Shown here piece by piece: positions 32,868 to 43,700 of a stretch of DNA of 64,000 bases. The notes under the pieces were generated by a model. The model was not told where the DNA came from, searched no databases, and saw only the letters and a list, made by a program, of their open reading frames with translations. The stretch is from the NCBI GenBank assembly GCA_024500155.1, contig CM044856.1, forward strand, positions 50,654,303 to 50,718,302. The letters are read 5' to 3'. The position numbers were made by a program, and so were the translations under genes. Position 1 is the stretch's first letter. Each line of letters begins with the position of its first letter. Origin of the DNA: Chenopodium formosanum. Taxonomy: Eukaryota; Streptophyta; Magnoliopsida; Caryophyllales; Amaranthaceae.

Positions 32868-33753
32868 CCCTCTAAAGGAGTCAACTGCTTTAGAGCAGTC
32901 GTTTCTACAAAATTCTTTAAGTATTATGCTAACACTTAACGAATATTTGCTTAAATCTTTATAAGGCCTAAGGCCGGATAAAATCATCTTGAGGCCAATG
33001 GCCGGATATTAAGAAAAATAGATAGAGGCTGTATGGTCACAGTCTGCTCCAACATGAGTGTGACCATCTGCTCCAACATGAGTCAGATAACCGGCGACGC
33101 CCATTCAAGCATCCCATTTGGGTGTCACATTGCTCTACAAATACATCAAACGGCCCTACCGAATGCTAAGGCAGCATTCGCAGTCGTTTGATTTAATCGA
33201 AAGTGAAATCTAAAAGGCCAAAATTTTCTAACTATTCTAGCACAGTCGGAAAAGAGTCACTGTTTCATAAGTAGAGGCTATTGAGGCATTAGGCCGGATA
33301 CGCTTGTTTTTGCTCTGGAGCAAGACAGGCGGAAAATTTTTCTGATTTACAAGTGAAAGTTAACTAATGAGGCCCTTGGCCAAATACGCCTGTTTCTGCC
33401 CAAACGCAGGACAGGTAGACTATTACTTACGAAGAAATCAAGCTAAAGTACTTAGCGGATTAAAAAAGAGAACTGTGGGTCGGATGCGCCTGCTCTTTGC
33501 TCTTGGGGCAAGACAGGCGGATTATCCTTAGAGTAAAATTAAGACTAAGTTAAAACTTAGCATCTTATCTCCACGAGGCCTTTGGCCGGATGCGCCTGTT
33601 TTTAGCTCTTGGGGCAAAACAGGCGAAGGATTTCTTTTCAAATTTGCTAAGGTAAGAATTTTGTATTTCGTTTGAGCCAATGGCCGAATGAAAACAATTA
33701 TTCATCAGCTCCGAATGGCCGTCTGTCGCGTGGTTTGGGGCAATCACCATAGT
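32868..33753. repeat. Tat-2 spacer with tandem hairpin array
   Basis: This non-coding spacer lies between the Tat-3 insertion and the conserved hairpin. Four units near 33293, 33378, 33480 and 33584 read roughly GGCCGGATGCGCCTGTTTTT then a loop and CAGGCG. The best hairpin is CGCCTGTTTT (33593-33602) with AAAACAGGCG (33616-33625). The unit at 33480 pairs CGCCTG with CAGGCG around different inner bases. The related non-coding block in Tat-1 lies at 52560-52870. Confidence 0.7.
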
Positions 33754-33817
33754 GATTGATTGACTTAGAAACCATGTATACTCTTTTATGTATCAATAAT
33801 TTCTAAGTCAATCAATC
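33754..33817. repeat. Conserved inverted repeat, Tat-2 copy
   Basis: Perfect 18-base arms GATTGATTGACTTAGAAA (33754-33771) and TTTCTAAGTCAATCAATC (33800-33817) with a 28-base loop. This is the clearest of the three copies. Confidence 0.85.
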
Positions 33818-34138
33818 CACTCAACCGAAAGCACTCGACATCCGTCCAGGGGAAAGAACATTTGCATGGTATACTGGTTATAATACTTAGCCAAAAAACA
33901 TGCAATGAAAAAAATTAAAGAATAACAATATGAATAACTTCAGCCAAACGGCCGAATGATTTTAAATTAAAAGGCCCAATCGCCACCAAACGACTGGGTA
34001 AGATTGTTTGCTGGCAAAGCCAGAGAAATTGTCAAATTATCCGACCCCTCGGTCAGTAAAGATACATAGATACTCCGCACATAGGCCGGAAGTTGAAATA
34101 AATGGCCATTCGGCTGCAAAAATAACTAATAAAAAGCT

Positions 34139-37104
34139 TCAAGGGGCAGAGGGATTATCAACATTGGCAGCCGCATCATCAGCTTTCGGCTGCTCTTCAT
34201 TTTCATCATTCTCCTCTTCCCCGTCCTCGTCCCCAGAGGAGCCTAAAGAGGAGTCGGCCTCTTCACCATCAGCTTCAGCCTTGTTTGCCTCCTCTTCAGC
34301 CTGGCGAAGGAGTTTAGCATTGAAATCCTCGTTTGCTTGATCAAACTTGGATTTCCAAATGCCAAAATCAGCACCTGGCTGTACCGCCTCCCATGCCGTC
34401 CGCATGATGGTTTCTTAGTCTTCCATCATTTGCTTGACAAGGGCCTGCTTCTCCTCCTCAGCCCGGGACTGGAACTTGGCCTTCAGCTGCGTCTCCTGGT
34501 TCGACAGGCGCACCTCTAGGCGGCCAACCCGCTACTTGGCCCTCTCGGCCTCTTTCTTGGCCTCTTGAAGAGGCTCAAGCTTTTCCTTAAGGCCTTTAAT
34601 TTCGGCCTTAAGGTCATTAATTTTGGAGCAAGCTGAATCCAAGTCCTTTTTCACCTGCAGGTTGGCGTCCACCTGGGAATACATCATATCAAGGGTCAGA
34701 AGCTCATTCTGAGCAATTTCAAATTGAGCTCGGTCTAAGGCGGACTCGGCTCGAGCTTTAGCGGCTGTTACCTCTTTAGACTTCTCCTAGATTGGCCTTC
34801 TTAGCCCCTGGACGCGCAGCATGGCCTGGAAATGAGAAAAGAGCCGAATGGTCAAGACCTGTCGGATATGTGCTTAAATATTAAGGAAAATTAAGCTAAC
34901 TTTTTACCTCACAGAGGTTCCCCAAGATGGCATCCAAGTTAAGGGTGCCAACTCCTCTCACGGACGCCTTGTCCTCTGGATCAAGCGCCATCAGCATCTC
35001 CTTGGCCATCTGGACGACGGTCGGCCTTTGCATAGGAGCTGCAAAATTAAAAGTTAGACAAAGTTCTAAGAAACTATCTTGACATAGAAACTCAGTAAAG
35101 GCGCGGTTTATATCGTCAGACTGAAACTCCTCCTCCTTCCCATGACGCCTCTTCTCTCCTGCTGAGCCGACAGAAGTGCTGGGTTGCTTAAAGCCACCCT
35201 TCAATGCTTTGAGTAGCATCCGGTTTGCTGACCTCCCTGTCAGCTTCAAGAGTAGAGCCGTCCCCTCTCTTGGGCTTGTGAGCAATGTGCTTCCGGCTCT
35301 TGCCAGATGCACTCACATAACTCGCCCAAGTTTTTTGAATCTTGGGTTGGGATTGCTTGAAGGGAGAAGGCCTGGTGGAACCGCTCTGCATGAGCAAAAA
35401 GAAAGGCGTCAAAAAAGCAGGCGGGCAAAATTTAACCTTTGTTGAAAAATACACCAAGTGTCATAAACAACTACCTTGGGAGTCCCGGCTATTTTCTGCT
35501 TGTCACTCGCCCGATTAAGGACGTTGGTGCGGTACTTTGCTGCAGAGACGGCAGCCGGCTTCCTTGTTGCCGAGAGATTTTCCATTGCTTTGTCTGCACC
35601 AAAAGAAGGAGTTAGGCTTTATAAACATACATTGAAAAACAATTTAAAGGTTGCATAAAATCAGACGGCCGACTACCTCTCGGCATCTTAGAGCTTAGCC
35701 CACAAGCGGCCAAGAACACCCCATCTTCCAGCCACTTGTAAAGGGGAATGTAGCTCTGGGGGACGACTATTTTCTCCCCATGCTCATTTGTCCGAACGGA
35801 CACTTTGAACAGACCTCGGTCAAAAATTTCCTCCTGGGCCCGCCTAGGGAGAGGGGGCAAGGCGCTCTTATCAGCCAGAAGGGGTGGATCCTTGTTCCAC
35901 CTATTGTATTTTTGGTTCAGTCGGCTTTCAGAGGAATGGAAAATGTAGGACTTTGTTCTCCAGTCCTTCCATTTGTTCTCCTTGCCGACTGCCATCATGT
36001 ACCCCTTGCAGGTGGACAAGGTGTACCAGCCTTCGCCGCCCTTGGCAGGCGCTCGGCTGAGATAGTGCATGTGGGCGAATGCCTCAAAGCTGGGATCCAC
36101 CTCCAGCATTTCACATGCGGCAACGTACCCGATGATATTGATCCATGAATTCGGGACAAGTTGCCAGATACCTAGCAGGTATCCGTCCAGTATCCTCTCC
36201 ACGGCCGGATGGAGAGGGAAGCGTAAACCAGCCTGAAGGACCGCCTCGTAGCAGCCGAAGGCTTGGTCCTTATAACTGGCCAGGGAGGGCCAGATTATAG
36301 TATCATCCTTGTTGAGGACGGACAAGGAAAGGCCATGCCCCATTACGATCTTGCACTTGAAATTAGCAAGACCGGATGTCATAGAGGTGCGCTTGCTTTG
36401 CGGAACATGGTGATAGTAGGGGGCGCGTTCCAAGCGCCTGGAAGCACTCAGCTCCGCCCAGCCTTCCCCCTTTTTTACTGACAAGGATTCCCTTGTAGTG
36501 TCTATTTTTGCTCGGGCCTCCTCTGAGTTAACAGAGGCACTATCAGAAGATGACGAGGCCGAATCGTCATCAGAACTTTCACCAGAGCTAGGGGACTGCC
36601 GGCTAGGGCAAGTAGGGTCCTCCCCTAGACTCTCCTCTGACGCCTGTTCTGAAGGCTCGGCCTGGTACTGACTGTCGGCTTCCCGCAGTATAGTATCACT
36701 GGGGGTGCCGCTTGAAGAAGGGGGAGAGTAGTAAGTTAGAGTTTGGGGAAGGTCAGAAGAAGGGTTTGGGGGGTGCTCAGAGATTTCGCTAACTGGCACC
36801 CTAATGGAGCCGTCTGAATTTGGAGTCTCACTGTCCGAATGGTAAAAGGAACCATCCGGCCTATATCTCCTTGTTGTCTGCTTTGTTCGAGCCATCGTGT
36901 CCTGCAAATGCACAGACACTGTCAGATTTGGAGATGTACTTAAAGGAAAGTTCTCGAACGAGCATTCGGCACTCCTAGTTCTAGATTCAGCCATCCCCGG
37001 TGACCGGCTGATCGCTAACCTAGGTCGTGCCGTGTATGTTTGGGAAACCATTTGAATAAATGAAAAATGCAAGAAAAAATAAAAGAAAAGAGCAGGCGGT
37101 TACC
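34139..37104 (-). pseudogene. Tat-2 antisense gene: six-exon Transposase_28-like protein
   Basis: Minus-strand exons are a leader ending at 37104, then 36901-35677, 35593-35475, 35385 to about 35199, 35038-34908 and 34825-34139. From the ATG at 36895 the coding phases 1,0,1,0 match Tat-3. The N-terminus is MARTKQTTRR; an acidic Ser/Glu region and the Transposase_28-like domain follow (CYEAVLQAGLRFPLHP, MHYLSRAP), then a coiled coil and an acidic tail. Exon 2 is fully open. The donor of exon 4 reads GAAG/GG instead of GAAG/GT, and the last exon has stops near 34785, 34532 and 34415. The reading frame also opens upstream to 37072 if the leader intron is retained. Confidence 0.75.
36902..37103 (-). 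other. Leader intron of the Tat-2 antisense gene
   Basis: 202 bp on the minus strand from CTAAG/GTAACC to TTTGCAG/GACACG, directly before the ATG at 36895. Confidence 0.55.
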
Positions 37105-37272
37105 TTAGAAGAAGGTATTATGAGACGCCTGGTTGGCTGAAGCAGTCTTATAGAAAAGCCGAGCGTCGGATGCTTGACAAAGTTAGGGTCTTTGAGAGTC
37201 TTTGAAAGTCATAAGTCCAGAGATTCTCCAAGATTCGCAAAGGTGTGAAAACGAAAATGAAGTCAAACCCTC

Positions 37273-37282
37273 CTATTTATAG
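37273..37282 (-). promoter_or_regulatory. TATA box of the Tat-2 antisense gene
   Basis: CTATAAATAG on the minus strand, outside the LTR. Tat-1 has the same sequence at the same place. Confidence 0.65.
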
Positions 37283-37385
37283 AAAGGGGAAACCCTAATT
37301 TTTCCTCCCAAAAATACAATTTGAAAATCCAACCAGTTAGATGAAGACACCTGTCACAGGTGCCATGTGCAATGCACGTGACCCC

Positions 37386-37398
37386 TGTGAGGGGCAAA
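37386..37398 (+). promoter_or_regulatory. Tat-2 polypurine tract
   Basis: TGTGAGGGGCAAA abuts the 3' LTR and would prime plus-strand synthesis. The same sequence precedes the Tat-1 3' LTR. Confidence 0.75.
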
Positions 37399-38038
37399 TG
37401 ATTTGGGTATTTTTACCCGGCCAGGTGGCCCAATCAGAGATTGCCATGTGTCCTCAGTAAAGGTGCCATTTGGACCTATGAGATGATGACACGTGGAGGG
37501 CGGAAATTCTTCTGCCCTAAATAGATTAATGATCCAGCATGGACCATTCAGAGGGCAGCGCGTGTCACCCTAAAAGATGCCCAAAGGCCTTTTGGGATCA
37601 ATGACACGTGTCACTCAGGCATTGCCTCTGGAATGGCGGCCTTCAAGCGCCCAAACCTTGAGGCGTCGTTTTGCGGCATGACCTAATCCCTAGGTCACCA
37701 GATCCTAGGGAGGGCACACTTTCCAAAAGGACCTTATAAATAGGAACATTCTTACATTTATGACAAGACAGAAATACAGATATACACGCAATACGAGACA
37801 ACACGTCACTTAATATAGAGCTGTCATTTTCAAAGAACAGACAGCACTTGACCTGAGCTTGGAATCCGAGCAGATAACTTTACTTCCGCACGTTTTATTA
37901 CCGAACGCTTACTAACTTAATCTTTGGAGGCGGACCACCGACCATCCGGCGGTCTGTTTGCTTTGCAGGTACAGGCGTCCTTAGCTGAATCTAATCTTAG
38001 TGTTGTAACTCTCCCAAGGGACAAAAACCCCCGAAACA
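37399..38038 (+). repeat. Tat-2 3' LTR
   Basis: 640 bp, TGATTTGGG to CCGAAACA, about 6% different from the 5' LTR. The TATAAATAG box is at 37735-37743. Confidence 0.95.
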
Positions 38039-38043
38039 CAAGG

Positions 38044-38583
38044 TTCTCGATACACAGAGACTTGCAATCTCATCATCTGTCGACTTTCCTCGAGCATGAA
38101 AAGTATTATCCGGTGGATTTCTTCAAGCATGGAAAACCGCCAAATTCCTTTGTCGACTTTCCTCAAGCATAAAAAGCATTATCGGTGGATTTCTTCAAGC
38201 ATAGAAAAACACCAAAATCATATGTCTACTTTCCTTAAGCATAAAAAGTGTCATCCGGTAGGTTTCTTCAGGCTTAGAAAGCTACCAAACTCATTTGTTG
38301 GCTTTCCTCAAGCATGGAAAGCATTTCAACATACGTCATCCGGTGGATTCCTTCAAGCATAGGAAGCTACCAAACTCATTTGTCACTGACACACTGGTGT
38401 CAGATACGTATTTTATCCCTTTACTCTTTTATCTGTGGAACTAATATTTTTTTGCAGGTATCGGCGTATACAGAGTGATTTAGGATCGCAGAACGTCTTA
38501 AATCATTCTCCGTCCCTATCAACTACTTTGACTATCGTTTTTGAAACTGACGTTTCTACAAACTCAGTCAAAGTGTGGGCTTC
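38044..38583 (+). repeat. C 3' internal end with four 72-73-bp tandem repeats
   Basis: Units begin with GTCGACTTTCCTC or a variant at 38079, 38152, 38224 and 38297 and contain GGTGGATTTCTTCAAGCAT. The rest leads to the C 3' LTR and a purine-rich AGTCAAAGTGTGGGC just before it, matching the end of D (ATCAAAGTGAGGGC). The open frames here are repeat translations. Confidence 0.85.
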
Positions 38584-40629
38584 TGTAGACACCTAAAAAT
38601 GTCTGCCCAAAACCAAACTCGATGATGAACAACCTTTCAGCACCATTATTGGTCAGGTTTAGTATTTAATCTTTGGAGTGCTTAAATCCATATTCAAATC
38701 CATATTTTAATTTCATAAACCAACCCAATTCCTAGCCCATTTTCCCAAACCTTCACTTATTTTCCTCTTTTCGTGCCTTTAAACCCAAAATAATTCATTT
38801 CGTGTCCTTTAAAATCATTCTTTTCGTGTCCTTTTTATAAAACGTTGAATCCAGTTTATTTTAGTCCATAATCTGGGTCTTATGATTTAGTATTTGGTTG
38901 GGGCTTTAAAAGATCTTTCCAACGATATATTATAAGCCCAAATCTGAGTTATAACGAATAAGTTATGGCCAAAATATTAAACTGAGCACAAACTGAACCT
39001 AAGCCCACCTTACCTACGACCCAATGATCATGTGGAGGGTCCAAATTATTTAATCCCATTCTTAAACCAATTAGGATTAATTGGAAAATTCTATAAGTTT
39101 CTAAAAGATCTTAATTATCCTTTTTGAAAAGATAACATTAAAGAATTTGAAATTGAATAAAACTCCTTTTTTTAAAAGTCCTAATTTTATTCAAATTGAA
39201 TGACATTCAAAGATAGACAGATATTATTTTCGTTCCTCATATTTTTTATCCAAATTTTATATTGTTGGATATCCCTTTAAATTATCTTTCCAATGATATA
39301 TTATAATATCAATTCCGAGCTATAACGGAAAAGATATGAATAAAATGTCAAACTCTATCCAAAACTGACACCGTCTCACTATTTCGGCCATATCTTTTTT
39401 TCTACAAAATATTTTAATCTGATTATAATTGGGTTAGAAATTAGACTTAAATATCTTTTCAACAATATCTTATTTATCTTATTCCAATTTCTGGATCAAA
39501 AGATATGATAAAAACAAAAACCGCAAAAACTCTGTCTATCGCAAGGATTTTATCCAATTCGAATTCTTATCTTTTCTTGATTCGACCCTCTTTTTTTCTC
39601 TATAAATAGAGGTTATATCTCCCCTTTTCCAATCATCAACAAGCTTGATCATAAAATAATTCTCTTCTCCCTCTTTAGCCTAAACACTAGCCTCCCTATT
39701 TTTTTCATAACACTTCCCCTAAGCACTCCAAGGATTCCATACAATACCCAAAGTTCAATACTTAAACCAAGGCGTGAAAGGTATAATTGACTGAGGGTTT
39801 GGACCAAATTAACTCTACTTTTATTTAGTCTAATTGTTTTCATTTGATTTATATTTTTATTGAAGTTACTAACAATTTATTCATGATGTAGCAATTTAAA
39901 GGAACGCGCGTAATGTAAGTAATTAATTAATTTAATTACTCTTATTTTATTCTAATATTGCTAGCATCATGATTAGGTTATTTTATATATGATTTTATTA
40001 ACAATTTATTGTTGAATTGCTTCCAATATTAATGATAATTCTATTATTTTTATGATCACCATATTGCATGTTTAAAGGGAATATGTAATTGAAAATCACG
40101 CCTAATAAGATAATTTGGACAACCGGTTTAGGGTTCCTTTTTAATCTTATTGTTTAATCAAGTGATCACAATATTTTAAAATTATGTGTTGCATTAATAT
40201 TCAACCAATTTGACATAATAATAGTTTGGAACGAATTGAATATTTTATTTGTATGCCTTTGAGATCGCAGAAATCACTTTTCACTATAAGAATCGAGTAG
40301 AGGCCAATACGGTTGAATGTGATTCCATGACTCACTTCGTACCATCATCCTCGGTCCTCCTTTCGTGGTTCCGAACCATATGGAGTTAGTTATCTCATGG
40401 ATTATGAATGGGGTGTAACCTTCACGGGTCAATCATTGTTGCCTATCGTTGTCCCTTTATCGTGGTTGCCTAAAATGATCCGTGAACGGTTTACAAGTTC
40501 CTTAAAAACTTGTTGGCGGCTCCCTACTTTCCTTGTCCCTAATCGTAATATGTCGATTCCCACTTCCTATGAGTGCCAAGCATATTCACCACATGCTTTT
40601 ACGTAGGCGCACATCGAGCGACGCCTACA
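38584..40629 (+). repeat. C 3' LTR (2046 bp)
   Basis: It has the same length as the 5' LTR. The TATAAATAG box is at 39601-39609. It is followed by ATTAT, the C target-site duplication. Confidence 0.95.
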
Positions 40630-40634
40630 ATTAT

Positions 40635-40707
40635 GAAGTAAGTTTAAACCTATATTTGAGACCAAGTTTTCTTAGAGCCTTGTCCGATTACTAATTAGGC
40701 CTAAAAC
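40635..40707 (+). repeat. D 5' LTR, second fragment
   Basis: It continues the D LTR after C, matching 50938-51010 of the right LTR with about eight differences. It stops where E1 begins. The remaining ~1.5 kb of this LTR is absent from the window. Confidence 0.88.
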
Positions 40708-43700
40708 TGATAAGTGACTTTTATGTCACTTTTAGGGTGTTTATTGAGTCGTTTTCTGGCTTATTTTCCAATAATTTAACCCTATTTGTCCTTTATTTCT
40801 TTTATTTGCTTATTCTCGTCTTTTATCTTTATTTTGAGTATTTTAGTAGTTTTTATTAGTTTTTAGTTTATTTTTCTAGTTTTAGTTAATAATTTCCCTC
40901 TTCTCTCATTTTATTTATTTTCTTTTCGTTTTTAGTTTGTTTTATTTTATTTTATTTTATTTTATTTTATTTCATTTTATTTTATTATTTCTTTAGTTTT
41001 AGCATTTTATTTTACTTTATTTATCTTATTTTATTTTACTTTATTTTACCTTTATTTTATTTTATTTTATCTCTTAGTAATACCCTCGTGTTTTTGGTTG
41101 TTGGTGATCCGGGTTTCAAAGTCATATTCGTGTTCGGAGGTCCAAGGTTCGAGGCACAAAATTTGAGCCAACCCCTGTTGCCAGCTTAACCTTCACCACT
41201 CCAATTGTCTATCCTACACCACACACTCCTCATCATCTCCCCTGCTCCATCTCCTTAGCCCATTTCGCACCCAACAACTAACCCCCTAGTGATGAGTGAC
41301 ATTTATTTCACTCTTAGGGAGTAGTTTTAGAGTCATTTTCGTGTTTATTTTCTCTTATTTTCCCTTTCTTTCTCTTGTTTTCTCTTTAATAAAGTTTCTT
41401 GTTTATTTGGTAGTGTTGGAGCGTTTTAGTTTATTTTCTTTATTTTTTTAGCTTTAGTTTATTTTCGTATTTTATTTTACTTTATTTGCTTGTATAGTTT
41501 TTGTTTATTTTTATTAGTTTAGTTTTATGTCTCTTATTTTCTATTTCATTTTATCTATTTCTATTTTATTTATTTTATTCTATTTGTCGTGGTTTTGTTT
41601 TATTTCGTCCTTTATCTATTTTCATTTTATTTATTTCTATTTTATTTATCTTATTTTATGTCCCGATTCTCCAATGTGTATTTTTGGTTGTGTAGGTATG
41701 TTTTTGGGTTCAAGCACGGATTTCAAAGTCAAGTGGTTTGCATTGGATGTTCGAGACACGAATCAATCAAGACAAGCTGCTGCCCTTGCTGCCACCACAC
41801 CTATCCTTCACCCCACCACACCTATCCTTCACCTCACCACACCTATCCTCCACCACACCAAGCACATAATTATCTCCCCTGCTCCTAGCTCCCCACACTC
41901 ACAGCACCGCAGCCACCAATCAATGCCGCCGCACACAGCAGCCACCAATCACCCCCGTAACAATCACCCAATCTACCTACAAAACCAGCCACCGCCACCA
42001 ATTGCAACCTCCCAAAACCACCACACACCACCTTCACGTGCAGCCCCAACCCCAAAACCAGCCTGCAACTCCGCAAGCACCAACAACCCACTACACTGCC
42101 CACAATCAACCACCAATTACCACCAGCCGCACCACCGTTCTCAACCACCAACAACAGCAACAGCTGCCTCCCTCAATCACCTCCGTACCCACCACCAATC
42201 AGCAACAACAACCGCCATCAACCATCAATTCCACTCACCCTCACAACACCAACGCGCACCCCGCAACACCACTCCCCTGCTGCCACCAACCAACCTCCAA
42301 CCAATTGCAGCAGCCGCACTACTCAACCCACCTTCATCCACCTTGCGCAACCCCACAACAACCACCAGCCATCACAAACCACCAACCGCAAGCACCCAGC
42401 ATCAATTACAGCAGCAATTGCGCCATATCATCACCAATTCGCACAGCAACAACCCCAAATCAGAGCAAATTTGATTTCAATCGGGTTCGGGCAAACCGTT
42501 GGTGGTTCGGTCGAAGTTCGAGTCAGAGACTATTTGGGTTTCGTTAATCGAAGAGGAGTGGACGAACATACCCATGGTTTGACCGAACCAACCCCGTAGT
42601 TCAGCCGCACCAACCCGCGGTTCGATCAAACCATTTCACGAGCTATGCACATGGCTTTTAATGAGGATCGAACGGCCTCGATTTGATGATGATGGTTGAT
42701 GAACGGTGGTGATAAGATGAGCTTCAATGGAGATAGAGCAGCCGATGTGAAGGAGAAGAAGAAGGAAATCGTGGTGCTGATGGTTTTGGGTGGGAATTGA
42801 TTTGGTTTTTATTTTTCTTTTTCTTTTTCTTTTATTTTTATTTCCTTTCCTTTTCCTTTTCTTATTTCTTTTCTCTTTTGTTTTTTTTTCATTTTTTTTT
42901 TCTTTTTATTTCCTTTTCTTTCTTTATTTTATTTCCTTCTTTTTTTCTCTTTTTTTTTTCCTAGTTTTATTAGCTTAGTATAAATACCCAATTTTGGGGT
43001 AATTAGAAAGAGAATTCAATAACTATCTATTCTTCTCTCTAATTAGTTTTAGTTTTAGGTTAGGTTAGGGTTAGTCTTCATTGGTAGAGAGAGAAAGTGA
43101 GGTTTTCTTCATTAATGAACTTGGATTTTGAAGAAGGAGCTTGTTCAATCCTTTGTAGACCTTCATCTTCAATTAATGAGCAATTTCTTACTCTCTTTCT
43201 TTACCTTTGTTCTTGATTTTGTTTATTTGCTTTCATTTTTTTTCTTTGCTTATTAATCATGTTGATGCTTATTGATTTGATGATTGATATTGTTTTCAAC
43301 ATGATTTGTGAGTAGTCATCTAGCCAAGGGTGTGGGGATGATGTAGTTGCTAATTGTTCATGCTTTTAATGTTGGGGTTATGTTAATGGTGATTAAAGTC
43401 TTTGCATGCTTGATATTCTTTGGTCTTTCTTGCAAGTGCACATTGTTAGTTGATCAAAGATGAGTCTTTACTAACAAGTAACGAAAGTTGACTTAGTTGA
43501 GATTCATTACTATCGATTGTTATTTAATAGTACCTCCTAGTATATGGTTCTAATGTGGAAACATAGAGGCTATGTTAGGAGAAGCCAATTGACCCCGGAA
43601 GGCGGCTAGATTGGACCCTTTACTTCGATATTCATGTATGTTTAGTTTACCATTGATATGCTACTTTGTTATTGTATGGTCAAGCGTCAACTTCACCTAC

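Larger units (their letters stand above)
14937..38038 (+). mobile_element. Tat-2: Ty3/gypsy Tat element inserted in C, TSD CAAGG
   Basis: LTRs 14937-15576 and 37399-38038 are 640 bp each and begin TGATTTGGG. The flanks are CAAGG at 14932-14936 and 38039-38043. Sense gag-pol occupies 15610-21444 and the antisense gene 34139-37104. Tat-3 sits at 21604-32862. The LTRs differ at about 37 positions by eye (about 6%). The coding region has around ten stops or frame changes, so it is dead. Confidence 0.95.
8101..40629 (+). mobile_element. Element C: gag-only LTR retrotransposon (TR-GAG type), TSD ATTAT
   Basis: Two 2046-bp LTRs (8101-10146 and 38584-40629) and perfect ATTAT repeats (8096-8100 and 40630-40634) bound it. 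Its own internal DNA is 10147-14936 plus 38044-38583, about 5.3 kb, interrupted by Tat-2. The only coding sequence is gag (11701-12809); no protease, RT or integrase remnant is seen. Elements with gag but no pol have been described in plants as TR-GAG and depend on a partner for mobility. The LTRs differ at about 41 positions by eye, mostly in the first 430 bp. Confidence 0.93.

Noticed and set aside
41527..41700. Phe/Leu/Tyr-rich putative membrane proteins (also at 42790-42978)
   Set aside because: T-rich (TTTTA)n repeat DNA in E-family LTRs, without start context or conservation.
41527..42547. Long Pro/His/Thr-rich open frames in E2
   Set aside because: Low-complexity C-rich DNA; frames are not conserved in E1 or E3 and overlap each other in different registers.
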